In this document: in pieces, positions 8,741 through 16,911 of the stretch
How the letters are laid out: each line of letters opens with the position of its first letter
How positions within the stretch are numbered: position 1 is the stretch's first letter
Source of the DNA: Flavonifractor hominis
GTDB lineage: Bacteria; Bacillota; Clostridia; Oscillospirales; Oscillospiraceae
Assembly (NCBI RefSeq): GCF_040095835.1
Contig: NZ_JBBMFT010000004.1
Span: forward strand, 186,001 to 250,000
Direction: 5' to 3'
DNA length: 64,000 bases
The notes under the pieces: model-generated
The model's database searches: none
Told to the model about the DNA's origin: nothing
Seen by the model: only the letters and a program-made list of their open reading frames with translations
Translations under genes and position numbers: made by a program

Positions 8741-9196
8741 ATGGACCGCATCGTATTGGACACTCCAGCAGGCCCTATGGCCCTGGAGTGTGAAGGGGAG
8801 GCCCTCACCGCCCTGTATCTCCCATGCCGTCCGATGGGGCCAGCGGGAGCGGAAACACCCCTGCTGAAACGGGGCCGGGAAGAACTGCTGGAGTATTTCC
8901 GGGGAAAACGGCGGGATTTTGACCTTCCCCTCGCCCCGAAAGGCACACTTTTTCAACAAAAGGTGTGGAGTGAGCTGGCGAAAATTCCTTACGGTACGGT
9001 GACCACATATGGGGAGCTGGCCGTCCGGGTGGGCAGCCCCAGGGCCTGCCGGGCAGTAGGGCAGGCCAACCATAGTAATCCCCTGCCCATTTTTCTTCCC
9101 TGCCACCGGGTGGTGGGGAAAAAAGGCGCCCTCACCGGCTATGCCGGAGGGGTGGAGCTGAAGCAATGGCTGTTACGACTGGAGGGTGTTCTATGA
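8741..9196 (+). CDS. ogt: Methylated-DNA--protein-cysteine methyltransferase
   Basis: 151 residues. The active-site motif PCHRV has acceptor Cys121 in the usual LPCHRVV context; the DNA-binding part FQQKVWSELAKIPYGTVTTYGELA and the arginine-finger region GSPRACRAVGQA are intact. It removes methyl groups from O6-methylguanine by transferring them to itself, once per molecule. It starts 4 bases after lexA and so should be induced with the SOS response, which is unusual for this enzyme. The stop overlaps the start of the next gene (ATGA). Confidence 0.95.
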   Translation: MDRIVLDTPAGPMALECEGEALTALYLPCRPMGPAGAETPLLKRGREELLEYFRGKRRDFDLPLAPKGTLFQQKVWSELAKIPYGTVTTYGELAVRVGSPRACRAVGQANHSNPLPIFLPCHRVVGKKGALTGYAGGVELKQWLLRLEGVL

Positions 9197-9423
9197 AAAA
9201 ACTGCTGTCTGTCGCAGATGCCTATATTGCTCATATGAACTGGAAGGACCTGGCTTTGGTAAAGTTGTGCCTGTGCGCAGCCGGTGTCCTGTTAGGCCTG
9301 TCCGCCCCGAAAAGGGGGAGAAAATGGGCGGCTCTGGGCGCTCTGGCCGTGTTTGCGGCTACCTATCTGCCCCTGATGCGCAAATTCCTTCCCCATCTCG
9401 CGGGGGAGATGCGGAAACCGTAA
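9193..9423 (+). CDS. Small two-segment membrane protein
   Basis: 76 residues from the ATG at 9193, which overlaps the ogt stop; GGAGGG lies just upstream. Two membrane segments (about 24-38, VKLCLCAAGVLLGLS, and 45-60, WAALGALAVFAATYLPL) are joined by a basic turn. Similar short proteins in clostridia are often labelled phosphate-ABC-transporter permease, but nothing here supports transport. Its place inside the lexA operon suggests damage-inducible expression. Function unknown. Confidence 0.7.
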   Translation: MKKLLSVADAYIAHMNWKDLALVKLCLCAAGVLLGLSAPKRGRKWAALGALAVFAATYLPLMRKFLPHLAGEMRKP

Positions 9424-9436
9424 GGGAGGTGCACAA

Positions 9437-9622
9437 ATGGGTAATGAGAAACGCTTTCAGCTGATCTATACCCAAGGGATCAGTGATGTGACCCGCGTTT
9501 TGCTGGATACGGCAACGGGTATGCTCTACCTGGAAATGCACAATGGGTACGCCGGCGGGATCACCCCGCTGCTGGATGCCGAGGGCAAGCCCATGAAGTG
9601 GAAGCCGGAGGACTGGACATGA
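9437..9622 (+). CDS. DUF6440-like small protein
   Basis: 61 residues. The pattern RFQLIYTQ ... TRVLLDTATGMLYLEMHNGYAGGITPLLDAEGKP matches the short single-domain family I know as DUF6440: a beta-rich fold ending in a GYAGGITPLLD motif. GGGAGGTG precedes the ATG. Its stop overlaps the start of xthA by four bases, so the two are translationally coupled. Function unknown. Confidence 0.65.
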   Translation: MGNEKRFQLIYTQGISDVTRVLLDTATGMLYLEMHNGYAGGITPLLDAEGKPMKWKPEDWT

Positions 9623-10371
9623 GGCTGATTACTTGGAACGTCAACGGGCTTCGGGCCTGTCTTGGAAAGGGATTTCTGGACTTTTTTCACCGTGTCGACG
9701 CCGATGTTTTTTGTCTGCAGGAGACCAAGCTTCAGCCCCACCAGATTGAGCTGGAGCTGCCCGGCTACGAAATCTACTGGAACAGCGCCGAAAAGAAGGG
9801 CTACTCCGGTACGGCAGTCTTTACCCGGGTCAAGCCGCTGAACGTGACCTATGGCCTGGGCATCCCGGAGCACGACACCGAGGGCCGGGTCATCACCGTG
9901 GAATTTGAGGACTTTTTCCTGGTGTGCTGCTATACCCCCAATGCTCAGGAGGGGCTGGCCCGTATCGACTATCGCATGCAGTGGGAGGACGACTTCCGCC
10001 GCTATCTCATGGAACTGGACAGCAGGAAACCGGTGGTGCTGTGCGGGGACTTGAACGTGGCCCATGAGGAGATCGACCTGAAAAACCCCAAGACAAACCG
10101 GGGCAACGCGGGCTTCTCCGACCAGGAGCGGGAGCAAATGACCCGGTTGCTCTCCAGCGGCTTTGCCGACAGCTTCCGGTCCCTCTATCCCGACCGGGAG
10201 GGTGCCTATACCTGGTGGAGCTACCGGTTCAACGCCCGGAAGAACAACGCAGGCTGGCGCATCGACTATTTTATCGTGTCCGACCGCCTGCTGCCCCGGG
10301 TGGCCGATCAGATCATCCATGCCGATGTAACAGGCAGCGACCACTGCCCGGTGGAGCTGGACCTGACATAA
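9619..10371 (+). CDS. xth: Exodeoxyribonuclease III (AP endonuclease)
   Basis: 250 residues. Family motifs in order: WNVNGLRACL (metal and catalytic Asn), QETKL (metal-binding Glu), the catalytic Tyr region VCCYTPNAQ, GDLNVAH (catalytic Asp and Asn), and the final SDHCPVELDL (Asp-His pair). It incises abasic sites in base-excision repair and trims 3' ends. It is the last gene of the lexA operon, coupled by ATGA overlap to DUF6440, and is followed by a terminator. Co-transcription with lexA would place base-excision repair under SOS control. Confidence 0.95.
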   Translation: MRLITWNVNGLRACLGKGFLDFFHRVDADVFCLQETKLQPHQIELELPGYEIYWNSAEKKGYSGTAVFTRVKPLNVTYGLGIPEHDTEGRVITVEFEDFFLVCCYTPNAQEGLARIDYRMQWEDDFRRYLMELDSRKPVVLCGDLNVAHEEIDLKNPKTNRGNAGFSDQEREQMTRLLSSGFADSFRSLYPDREGAYTWWSYRFNARKNNAGWRIDYFIVSDRLLPRVADQIIHADVTGSDHCPVELDLT

Positions 10372-10382
10372 CCGCACAAACA

Positions 10383-10423
10383 GCCCTCCCACTGCCGGTA
10401 TGGACAGGGGAGGGCCTTTTTCA
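10383..10423 (+). terminator. Intrinsic terminator of the lexA operon
   Basis: GCCCTCCC (10383-10390) pairs with GGGAGGGC (10408-10415), followed by a run of T. Confidence 0.8.
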
Positions 10424-10444
10424 AACGAGATGGGAGTAGATAAC

Positions 10445-11392
10445 ATGTTAGACGTGACCGCACTGGGAGAACTGCTGGTAGACTTCGCCCCTGTGGAAGC
10501 AGGCGGGGATACCGATCCCGTCCTGGCCGCCCGGCCGGGGGGCGCGCCGGGCAACTACCTGGCGGCGCTGAGCAAATACGGCGCCCGTACCGCCCTGCTG
10601 GCCAAGGTGGGGGAGGACGCCTTTGGCGCCCGACTCGTGGACACGCTGGCGGCGGCGGGGGTGGAGACCCGTGGCATCCTGCGGGACCCGGACGTCTTTA
10701 CCACCCTGGCTTTTGTCACCTTGCGGGAAGGGGAGCGCACCTTCAGCTTTGCCCGCAAGCCGGGGGCGGACACCCGCCTGCGCTTTGAGGAACTGGACCT
10801 GAGTCTGATTGACCAGGCCAGGTGTTTCCACTTTGGCAGTCTAAGTCTGACCGATGAGCCGGCGGGCTCCGCCACCCGCCAGGCGGTGGACTACGCCAAG
10901 GAGAAGGGCAAATGCATTACCTTTGATCCTAATTACCGCCCCCCGCTTTGGCCCAGCCCCGCCCGGGCCCGGGCCGAGATCACCTGGGGTCTGGAGCAGG
11001 CCGACGTGATCAAAATCAGTGAGGAAGAGCTCTCCTTCCTCTGGGACTGCGGTCCGGAGGCAGGGGCGCGGCGGCTGCTGGAGGAATTTGGCGCGTCCCT
11101 CGTCATGGTTACCCTGGGTCCCAAGGGCTGCTACCTTAAGAGCGGCCAGGGAGCCTGCCTGGTCCCCGCCCCCCGGGTGCGCCCGGTGGATACCACAGGG
11201 GCCGGGGATATTTTCTTCGGCGCGGCCATGAGCCGCCTGCTCCCCCTGACCATCCCCTTCCGGTCGCTGGACAGCGACCAGTTGGAGCAGGCGGCTCGTT
11301 TTGCCGTCACAGCGGCCAGCCTCTCCACCCAGCGTCCCGGCGGAATCCCAAGCATTCCTTCGGAAGAAGAGGTGCGGGCCCTTCTGGGATGA
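10445..11392 (+). CDS. PfkB family carbohydrate kinase (fructokinase-like)
   Basis: 315 residues. The N-terminal pattern TALGELLVDFAP ... ARPGGAPGNYLAALSKYGARTALLAKVGEDAFG and the C-terminal signature DTTGAGDIFFGA with catalytic Asp and anion-hole glycines place it in the ribokinase/PfkB family. The arrangement resembles fructokinases most closely, but sugar specificity cannot be read from sequence alone. It stands alone between a terminator and the converging spoIIP gene, with no sugar transporter beside it. Confidence 0.88.
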   Translation: MLDVTALGELLVDFAPVEAGGDTDPVLAARPGGAPGNYLAALSKYGARTALLAKVGEDAFGARLVDTLAAAGVETRGILRDPDVFTTLAFVTLREGERTFSFARKPGADTRLRFEELDLSLIDQARCFHFGSLSLTDEPAGSATRQAVDYAKEKGKCITFDPNYRPPLWPSPARARAEITWGLEQADVIKISEEELSFLWDCGPEAGARRLLEEFGASLVMVTLGPKGCYLKSGQGACLVPAPRVRPVDTTGAGDIFFGAAMSRLLPLTIPFRSLDSDQLEQAARFAVTAASLSTQRPGGIPSIPSEEEVRALLG

Positions 11393-11393
11393 G

Positions 11394-12560
11394 TTACTCT
11401 TCCAGTCCCAGCAGCACCTGCCCGGATGCCCGGGCAAAGAGCCGGGCGGCCGACAGCGCCTCCTGCAGTGTATTGCCGTGGGTGCCCACCTCCACCAGCA
11501 GCGAGCCGGTGGAGAGCTGCTGGTTGTAACGGGAGGAGCGCATGGTCATGGGACGAGCCAGGGTGGGGTAGAGGGTATCCATGCTCTGCTGGAGCTTGCA
11601 GGCCAGGGTCAGGTTCTGCGTCCAGTTGGGGTGCTCACCCCCCTCGCTGGAGCCCAGCACCAGCATGACCTGGGCCGTATCCACCCCGTCGATCTGGGTG
11701 ACGGCCTTGTACACCGTGCCGTCCTCTCCCACCAGAGCATCCCGGTGGACGTCGAGGATAATTTTAATGGAGGGATACTGGGCCAGATAGTTTTTGACGG
11801 CCTCCGCCGAGCGGTCATAGGCCCCGTTGTACTGAGGATAGTCATACAGCGTCCGGTCGTGGACCACCGTGAGCCCCATTTCGGTAAAGACCCGCTCCAT
11901 CTCGTCCCCCACCCGGACCATATTGTAATTTTCATCCAAAGTACGGGAGTTGTTGTCTGAGGGGACGTACACATCCGTACCATCTGGAGTGTAGGCCTCG
12001 CTGCCATGGGTATGGATGATAAGGATCTGCGGCCCCTCTTCCGGCAGGGTAATTTGCACCGGTGCAGCTGCCGCAGCCGCCAGGTCCACGTCCAGCCCCG
12101 TCCGGTTGTAAAGATAGAGCTTTCCCGCTACTTCATAGCCCTGGGTGCTGGTAGGCACCAGGGTACGGGCCACGATGTCCTCTGGCGCGGCAGTGGTCTC
12201 CGGAGGTGGGGTGCTCACATCGTCGTGGTCCTGGGCAGGTTGTCCGGCAGGCAGATCCGGGGTGGCCTCACTCTCATCCGTCTGTACCCACGTTCCGCTG
12301 CGCAGCAGCAAGGACTGATCCACCACCAGCCGCTCCCAGCCGTTCAGTTCCGAGCGTGCATCCTGTTTCGTTGCTCCGGGCCCCAGTTCGGCCGCCAAAG
12401 CGGCGGTGACAAAGTCGGGATCTTCTCCCAGCTCCTGCAGCACTCCTGCCGCTGTTCCTGTGCCGCAGCACAGCAGCAGCAGCCATGCGGCCAGCGTGAC
12501 CAGAAACAATGCGCCGCTGCGGCGCAGAATGCGGGACCATTGAATGGGCTGCTTGTTCAT
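11394..12560 (-). CDS. spoIIP: Stage II sporulation protein P
   Basis: 388 residues. A membrane anchor (about 13-32) follows a short basic N-terminus. A Pro/Thr/Asp-rich linker precedes the C-terminal peptidoglycan hydrolase domain, with IIHTHGSEAYTP (zinc-type His), LDVHRDAL and LLVEVGTHGNT. SpoIIP is an amidase and endopeptidase that works with SpoIIM and SpoIID to dissolve septal peptidoglycan during engulfment in the mother cell. The upstream region carries a sigma-E-like promoter. In Bacillus spoIIP follows gpr; here gpr is about 46 kb away. Confidence 0.93.
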   Translation of the reverse strand: MNKQPIQWSRILRRSGALFLVTLAAWLLLLCCGTGTAAGVLQELGEDPDFVTAALAAELGPGATKQDARSELNGWERLVVDQSLLLRSGTWVQTDESEATPDLPAGQPAQDHDDVSTPPPETTAAPEDIVARTLVPTSTQGYEVAGKLYLYNRTGLDVDLAAAAAAPVQITLPEEGPQILIIHTHGSEAYTPDGTDVYVPSDNNSRTLDENYNMVRVGDEMERVFTEMGLTVVHDRTLYDYPQYNGAYDRSAEAVKNYLAQYPSIKIILDVHRDALVGEDGTVYKAVTQIDGVDTAQVMLVLGSSEGGEHPNWTQNLTLACKLQQSMDTLYPTLARPMTMRSSRYNQQLSTGSLLVEVGTHGNTLQEALSAARLFARASGQVLLGLEE

Positions 12561-12589
12561 GGTACATCATCCTTTGTAACAAGATACTC

Positions 12590-12619
12590 ATTCCTATGCC
12601 CTATCCCGGAAGGATATGC
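12590..12619 (-). promoter_or_regulatory. Possible sigma-E promoter of spoIIP
   Basis: Minus strand: GCATATC (12619-12613), a 14-bp spacer, CATAGGAAT (12598-12590). This resembles the mother-cell sigma-E pattern (ATATT-like -35, CATA-type -10). The spoIIID gene has the same arrangement. Confidence 0.5.
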
Positions 12620-12632
12620 CTCCGGCCCAGCC

Positions 12633-12660
12633 TTGACTTTTTCCGTCAATTCGATATAAT
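12633..12660 (+). promoter_or_regulatory. Sigma-A promoter of degV-like gene
   Basis: TTGACT (12633-12638), a 16-bp spacer and TATAAT (12655-12660), about 70 bases before the ATG. Confidence 0.75.
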
Positions 12661-12729
12661 GCTCTTACCGCCGCAACGCGCGCGCTACCGCGCAGGGCAT
12701 CCCATTCATTTGATGAAGAGAGGATCTTT

Positions 12730-13599
12730 ATGAATAAAATCGCCATTGCTACCGACAGCAACAGCGGCATCACTCAGGAGCAGGCCCGGCAGTTGGGCAT
12801 TTTTGTGTTGCCCATGCCTTTTTACATTAACGATGAATTGTTTCTGGAGGATATTACCCTTACACAGGAGCAGTTTTATCAGCGCCTGGCGGAGGATGCC
12901 GATGTCAAGACCACTCAGCCTGCTCCCGGCGACGTGATGGAGTTCTGGGACAAGATTTTGCAGGAGTACGATCAGGTCGTTCATATCCCAATGTCCAGCA
13001 GCCTCAGCAGTTCCTGCGAAACAGCCAAAATGTTGGCTCAGGACTATGACGGCCGGGTAGAGGTGGTCAACAACCAGCGGATCTCTGTGACCCAGCGGCA
13101 GTCGGCTCTGGACGCGCTTGCCCTGGTACAGGCCGGAAAGAGTGCCGTAGAAATCCGGGAACTGCTGGAGCAGACCAAGTTTGACTCTGACATCTACATC
13201 ACGGTAGATACGCTTAAGTACTTAAAGAAAGGTGGCCGGTGCACCCCCGCAGCTGCCGCCATTGGTACGGTGCTGGGTATCAAGCCCGTGCTGCGTATCA
13301 AGGGGGAAAAGCTGGACTCCTTTGCCAAAGCCCGCGGCTGGAAAGCGGCCAAAAAGACTATGCTCGACACCATCCGCAAGGTGATGCAGGAGGATTTCCC
13401 CGACTGCTCCGGCCCGGAGGATTTTCACATCGCCGCGGCCTATACCGGCGACCGGGAGAGCGCCCAGGAGTGGCTGGAAGAGCTGGAACAGGCGTTTCCC
13501 GGTTATCCCATCCACATGGACCCGTTGTCTCTATCGGTAGCATGCCACATTGGCCCTGGTGCCCGGGCTGTCACCGTTACTAAGGCCCTGCATATTTGA
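12730..13599 (+). CDS. DegV family fatty-acid-binding protein
   Basis: 289 residues. DegV landmarks: IATDSNSGI at the N-terminus, PMPFYINDELFLED, the TTQPAPGD motif, the HIPMSSSLSSSC loop that binds the lipid carboxylate, VDTLKYLKKGGR and the final LSVACHIGPGA. DegV/FakB proteins present fatty acids to the FakA kinase; no fakA gene is in the window. GAAGAGAGGA lies upstream of the ATG. Single-gene unit with a strong promoter and a terminator. Confidence 0.93.
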   Translation: MNKIAIATDSNSGITQEQARQLGIFVLPMPFYINDELFLEDITLTQEQFYQRLAEDADVKTTQPAPGDVMEFWDKILQEYDQVVHIPMSSSLSSSCETAKMLAQDYDGRVEVVNNQRISVTQRQSALDALALVQAGKSAVEIRELLEQTKFDSDIYITVDTLKYLKKGGRCTPAAAAIGTVLGIKPVLRIKGEKLDSFAKARGWKAAKKTMLDTIRKVMQEDFPDCSGPEDFHIAAAYTGDRESAQEWLEELEQAFPGYPIHMDPLSLSVACHIGPGARAVTVTKALHI

Positions 13600-13610
13600 G
13601 TGTATGTTTT

Positions 13611-13644
13611 AACCGGCCGCCTCTTGTGAGGCGGCCGGTTTTTA
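13611..13644 (+). terminator. Intrinsic terminator after degV-like gene
   Basis: AACCGGCCGCCTC, loop TTGT, GAGGCGGCCGGTT, then TTT. Confidence 0.88.
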
Positions 13645-13761
13645 TACACAAACCAAATTTAAAAAACGTACAACGTTTCTTCATGCTTTATACACAATTT
13701 ATGGGTATTCTAAGTAGCGTTCCAAGAAGAAACCCAACCCCGTCAAAAGGAGAGACCAGTT

Positions 13762-15096
13762 ATGTACTACAGCGATTATAACAGACCCCCTGAGGATCGG
13801 GAGCCGATAGAAACCGAGCAATTCCACGTCTACGAAGCCAAGCCCATGAAGCAGCCCAAGAAGGGGTTTGCAACCAAATTTGTGGCGGTTGGCCTGTGCT
13901 GTGCCATCATCGGCGGCCTGGCCGGAGGCGGCGGCGTACTGGCATATAATTATTTTTCCGGCAACAACACCACGGTCTATGAGGGCAGTCATCCCCCCAC
14001 GGTGGTAGACATCTCCAACGTCACCGCCGATGAGCCTTTGACCGCTTCCCAAATCTACGCCACCTACGTGGGTTCTACCGTCGGTATTTCCGTGGATACT
14101 TATACCGAGAACATCTGGGGTCAGAAAATCCCCGCTGCCGCCGCCGGTTCCGGTTTTGTCATCAGCGAGGACGGTTATATTGTCACCAACCACCATGTGG
14201 TGAATGACGCCACCTCCATCAAGGTGTCCTTTATTGACGGCACCAGCTATGACGCCACCCTGGTGGGCAGCGATTCCGACAATGACATCGCCGTGCTGAA
14301 GATCGATGCCACCGGTCTGACCCCTGTGATCATCGGCGATTCGGACAACCTCACCGTGGGCGAGGACGTGGTGGCCATCGGCAACCCCCTGGGCGAGCTG
14401 ACCTACACCCTGACCAAGGGCGTGGTGTCCGCCCTGGACCGCCCCCTGACCATGGATGAGGGCGTGGTGATGAACATGATCCAGACCGATACCGCCATCA
14501 ACTCCGGCAACTCCGGCGGTCCTCTGTTCAACATGTATGGCCAGGTGATCGGCATCACTTCCGCCAAGCTGTCCAATTCCACCAATTCCTCGGAGGCTAC
14601 CATTGAAGGCCTGGGCTTCGCTATCCCCATCAATGATGTGTGGGATATGATCCAGGACATCATTCAAAACGGCCGCGTGACCGGTAAGCCCTATCTGGGC
14701 GTGACCCTGGCCAACGTTACCGAGGCAGAGGCTCAGAAATACGGCATGAGCGTGGGCGCCTATGTCAACAGTGTGGAAGAGGGCTCCTGCGCGGAGAAGG
14801 CCGGGCTGGTACAGGGCGACATCATTACCGCCATCGACGGCACCACTGTGGAGTCCTACAGCGACCTGAAGTCGGCGCTGCGCAACTACAAGGCGGGGGA
14901 TACCGCAACCCTGACTTTGGACCGCAACGGCAAGGTGGATGAGGTCCAGGTCACCTTTGATGAGGCCCCCACCGAGGAAGAGCAGGAGCAGCAGGAGCAG
15001 GCCGCCCAGCAACAGCAGGAGCAGCAGTCTCAGCAGCAGCAGCAGAGCGGCAACAGCTATTACAGTTTCCCCTTCGGAGGCGGCTGGTTCTATTAA
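13762..15096 (+). CDS. HtrA/DegP-like membrane-anchored serine protease
   Basis: 444 residues. A cytoplasmic N-terminus of about 35 residues, one membrane segment (about 40-64, KFVAVGLCCAIIGGLAGGGG), then an extracytoplasmic trypsin-like domain with catalytic His145 (TNHHVV), Asp175 (DNDIAVLKI) and Ser251 (NSGNSGGPL). One PDZ domain follows (about 310-400, GVTLANVTEAEAQ ... GDIITAIDGTTVESYSDL), then a Gln/Glu-rich low-complexity tail ending in a Gly- and aromatic-rich stretch. It degrades misfolded envelope proteins. AAAGGAG precedes the ATG. The poly-Gln tail (about residues 408-430) is unusual. Confidence 0.95.
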   Translation: MYYSDYNRPPEDREPIETEQFHVYEAKPMKQPKKGFATKFVAVGLCCAIIGGLAGGGGVLAYNYFSGNNTTVYEGSHPPTVVDISNVTADEPLTASQIYATYVGSTVGISVDTYTENIWGQKIPAAAAGSGFVISEDGYIVTNHHVVNDATSIKVSFIDGTSYDATLVGSDSDNDIAVLKIDATGLTPVIIGDSDNLTVGEDVVAIGNPLGELTYTLTKGVVSALDRPLTMDEGVVMNMIQTDTAINSGNSGGPLFNMYGQVIGITSAKLSNSTNSSEATIEGLGFAIPINDVWDMIQDIIQNGRVTGKPYLGVTLANVTEAEAQKYGMSVGAYVNSVEEGSCAEKAGLVQGDIITAIDGTTVESYSDLKSALRNYKAGDTATLTLDRNGKVDEVQVTFDEAPTEEEQEQQEQAAQQQQEQQSQQQQQSGNSYYSFPFGGGWFY

Positions 15097-15140
15097 CCGC
15101 ATCCAGACACCCATAGCATTATGGCACAAATCACCCGTTC

Positions 15141-15190
15141 CAGCCGCTGCCGGACCGATGATACCGTCGGTCCGGCAGCGGCTGGGTTTT
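15141..15190 (+). terminator. Strong intrinsic terminator after htrA-like gene
   Basis: Perfect 18-bp stem (15141-15158 with 15167-15184), an 8-base loop, then GGGTTTT. Confidence 0.9.
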
Positions 15191-15209
15191 ATCTGCAGGA
15201 GGAGGCAAA

Positions 15210-15785
15210 GTGGAGACCCTTTATGAGAAGTATAAAAAACTAAATCTGGACGGGAGCTGGATTGGATTGACCCAGGCCGACGGCGATCCGTATTTTTGTA
15301 CTCCCGTCGGTGCAGAGATCATCGGCTGGGACAACGCAATCCATTACTGCTTTATTGAAGCTTGGGGCGATATGGTCTTTTGTGTCAATCCGGAGACTTG
15401 CTGTGATTTTTATGTCTATCCCATTGCCAAAACATTCCGCGATTTTTTGCGGCTCATCCTGGCTGTCGGAACCACAAACACCCTGCAGCAAATCATTGGC
15501 TGGGATCAGACGTTGTTCGAGGCCTTTGTAGCGGCTCCGGAGGAGCGGGAGTACAGATCCAGACCAGAAGTGGTTCAGGTCTTGCATACCATCCGAAAAA
15601 CCTTGCAGTTAACGCCCATGGAAGCTCCATTTCCTTACGTCAAAGAATTGCAAAGCCAGTTCCCCTATGCTCAGATCTGTTTTTCCAACGACTATTATGA
15701 TACGTTAGGCCTGGAACGCCCGGATGGAACGGTCCCGGATGCAAACGAATCGGAAGTTGAGTCGATTGCTTTTCGGTTTGAATAA
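15210..15785 (+). CDS. Uncharacterised protein, possibly SUKH-like
   Basis: 191 residues from a GTG at 15210, preceded by CAGGAGGAGG. I do not recognise the protein with certainty. The central pattern WGDMVFCVNPETCCDFYVYPIAKTFRDFLRLIL (conserved Trp, acidic loop, then a helix with FxxFL) is reminiscent of SMI1/KNR4 (SUKH) folds, many of which are immunity proteins, but there is no toxin beside it. It has no signal peptide or membrane segment. It lies alone between two terminators. An equally fair reading is an orphan conserved clostridial protein of unknown role. Confidence 0.6.
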   Translation: METLYEKYKKLNLDGSWIGLTQADGDPYFCTPVGAEIIGWDNAIHYCFIEAWGDMVFCVNPETCCDFYVYPIAKTFRDFLRLILAVGTTNTLQQIIGWDQTLFEAFVAAPEEREYRSRPEVVQVLHTIRKTLQLTPMEAPFPYVKELQSQFPYAQICFSNDYYDTLGLERPDGTVPDANESEVESIAFRFE

Positions 15786-15803
15786 AAGAAGTCCAGCGAA
15801 AAC

Positions 15804-15842
15804 ATATCCCCGTCCCGTTTCAACCGGGGACGGGGATATTTA
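15804..15842. terminator. Bidirectional intrinsic terminator
   Basis: Stem ATATCCCCGTCCC / GGGACGGGGATAT (15804-15816 with 15827-15839) between two convergent genes, with T or A runs on both sides. Confidence 0.85.
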
Positions 15843-15850
15843 AGTGCGTG

Positions 15851-16780
15851 TTAAGCCCCGCCCAGCAGCCGGGCCATGACGGCACAGCAGGGGAGGGTGA
15901 AGATGGACAGCAGCGTGGTGATGGTGATGACCTGGGCCCCGCATACCGCATCCCGCCCGAACTGCTGGGCAAACATGGAGGCGGTGCCTCCGGTGGGGGT
16001 GGCGGCCAGGATAACCAGCGATGAGTAGAGCAGTGGGTCCAGCCGGAAGGGAAGCAGCACCAGGGCGGTGAACACCGGCAGGGCGATAAGCTTGCAGGCT
16101 GCCGCGGCATACAGCCTCCCGTCCCGGAAGGTGGCCTTCAGGTCGGCCCATGCCATCTGGGCCCCGATGACCACCATGGCCAGGGGGGTGTTCATGCTGC
16201 CCAGGAAGGACACCGCGTCCCCCACCATAGACGGCAGGGTAAAGCCGGCAAAAAAGAACACCAGTCCCAATACTGTGGCGATGATACCGGGGTTGAGCAG
16301 GGTACGGCGCAGGGAGAAGTTTTCCCGCCCTCCCATAAAGACCACTCCGTGGCTCCAATTATAGAGGTTAAACATGACAAAGATCACCGTGGCATACACC
16401 ATGCCGTCCTCCCCCAGCACCGCGGCGATGAGGGGTAAGCCCATAAAGCCCACGTTGCCGTAGAGCACGCCAAAGCGCAGAGGCGCCCGGGTATCGGGGT
16501 TCTGGCGGGGGAAGAGGGGAATCACCAGCACGCAGTAGGCCGCGTACAGAAGGGCCGACACCAGCGCCGCACTCCCCATGGCGGCCAGCAGAGCGGGGGT
16601 GCGTTCGGTCTGAAGGGAGTCCACCAGCAGGCAGGGGATGACCACCGACAGCAGCAACCCCGTCATCTGGGACAGGCCTTCCCGCGTAATCCGTCCCAGC
16701 TTGGCCAAAAGGAAGCCGACTCCCATCATCAAAAACAAGGTCCCCACCTGGGAGGCCACCAATCCGATCTGTTGCAGCAT
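15851..16780 (-). CDS. AEC (auxin efflux carrier) family transporter
   Basis: 309 residues from the ATG at 16780; an in-frame ATG at 16840 has no ribosome-binding site. Ten hydrophobic segments in two blocks of five, with family-type patterns LLAKLGRIT near the N-terminus, YGNVGFMGLPLI in the middle (conserved N-x-G-F-x-G-x-P) and LAATPTGGTASMFAQQFG near the end. Bacterial AEC proteins move organic acids such as malate or malonate; the substrate is not evident. No regulator or metabolic partner is adjacent. Confidence 0.88.
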   Translation of the reverse strand: MLQQIGLVASQVGTLFLMMGVGFLLAKLGRITREGLSQMTGLLLSVVIPCLLVDSLQTERTPALLAAMGSAALVSALLYAAYCVLVIPLFPRQNPDTRAPLRFGVLYGNVGFMGLPLIAAVLGEDGMVYATVIFVMFNLYNWSHGVVFMGGRENFSLRRTLLNPGIIATVLGLVFFFAGFTLPSMVGDAVSFLGSMNTPLAMVVIGAQMAWADLKATFRDGRLYAAAACKLIALPVFTALVLLPFRLDPLLYSSLVILAATPTGGTASMFAQQFGRDAVCGAQVITITTLLSIFTLPCCAVMARLLGGA

Positions 16781-16849
16781 TGTTCGTCCGCTCCATCCTG
16801 TTTTTTCCTCTATCTTACCGCAATACCCCCCGGTTTGCAACCGCCGGCG

Positions 16850-16879
16850 TTGACAAAGCGCGAAGGGACGGGATATACT
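16850..16879 (+). promoter_or_regulatory. Promoter of the ABC exporter operon
   Basis: TTGACA (16850-16855), an 18-bp spacer and TATACT (16874-16879), 32 bases before the ATG. Confidence 0.7.
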
Positions 16880-16911
16880 AAGGGTTACTGTATTGAGAGA
16901 GGAGCGGAAGC

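Noticed and set aside
14995..15050. CAG-rich tract at the end of the htrA-like gene as a mobile repeat
   Set aside because: It is in frame and encodes a Gln/Glu-rich tail; a simple coding low-complexity region explains it.
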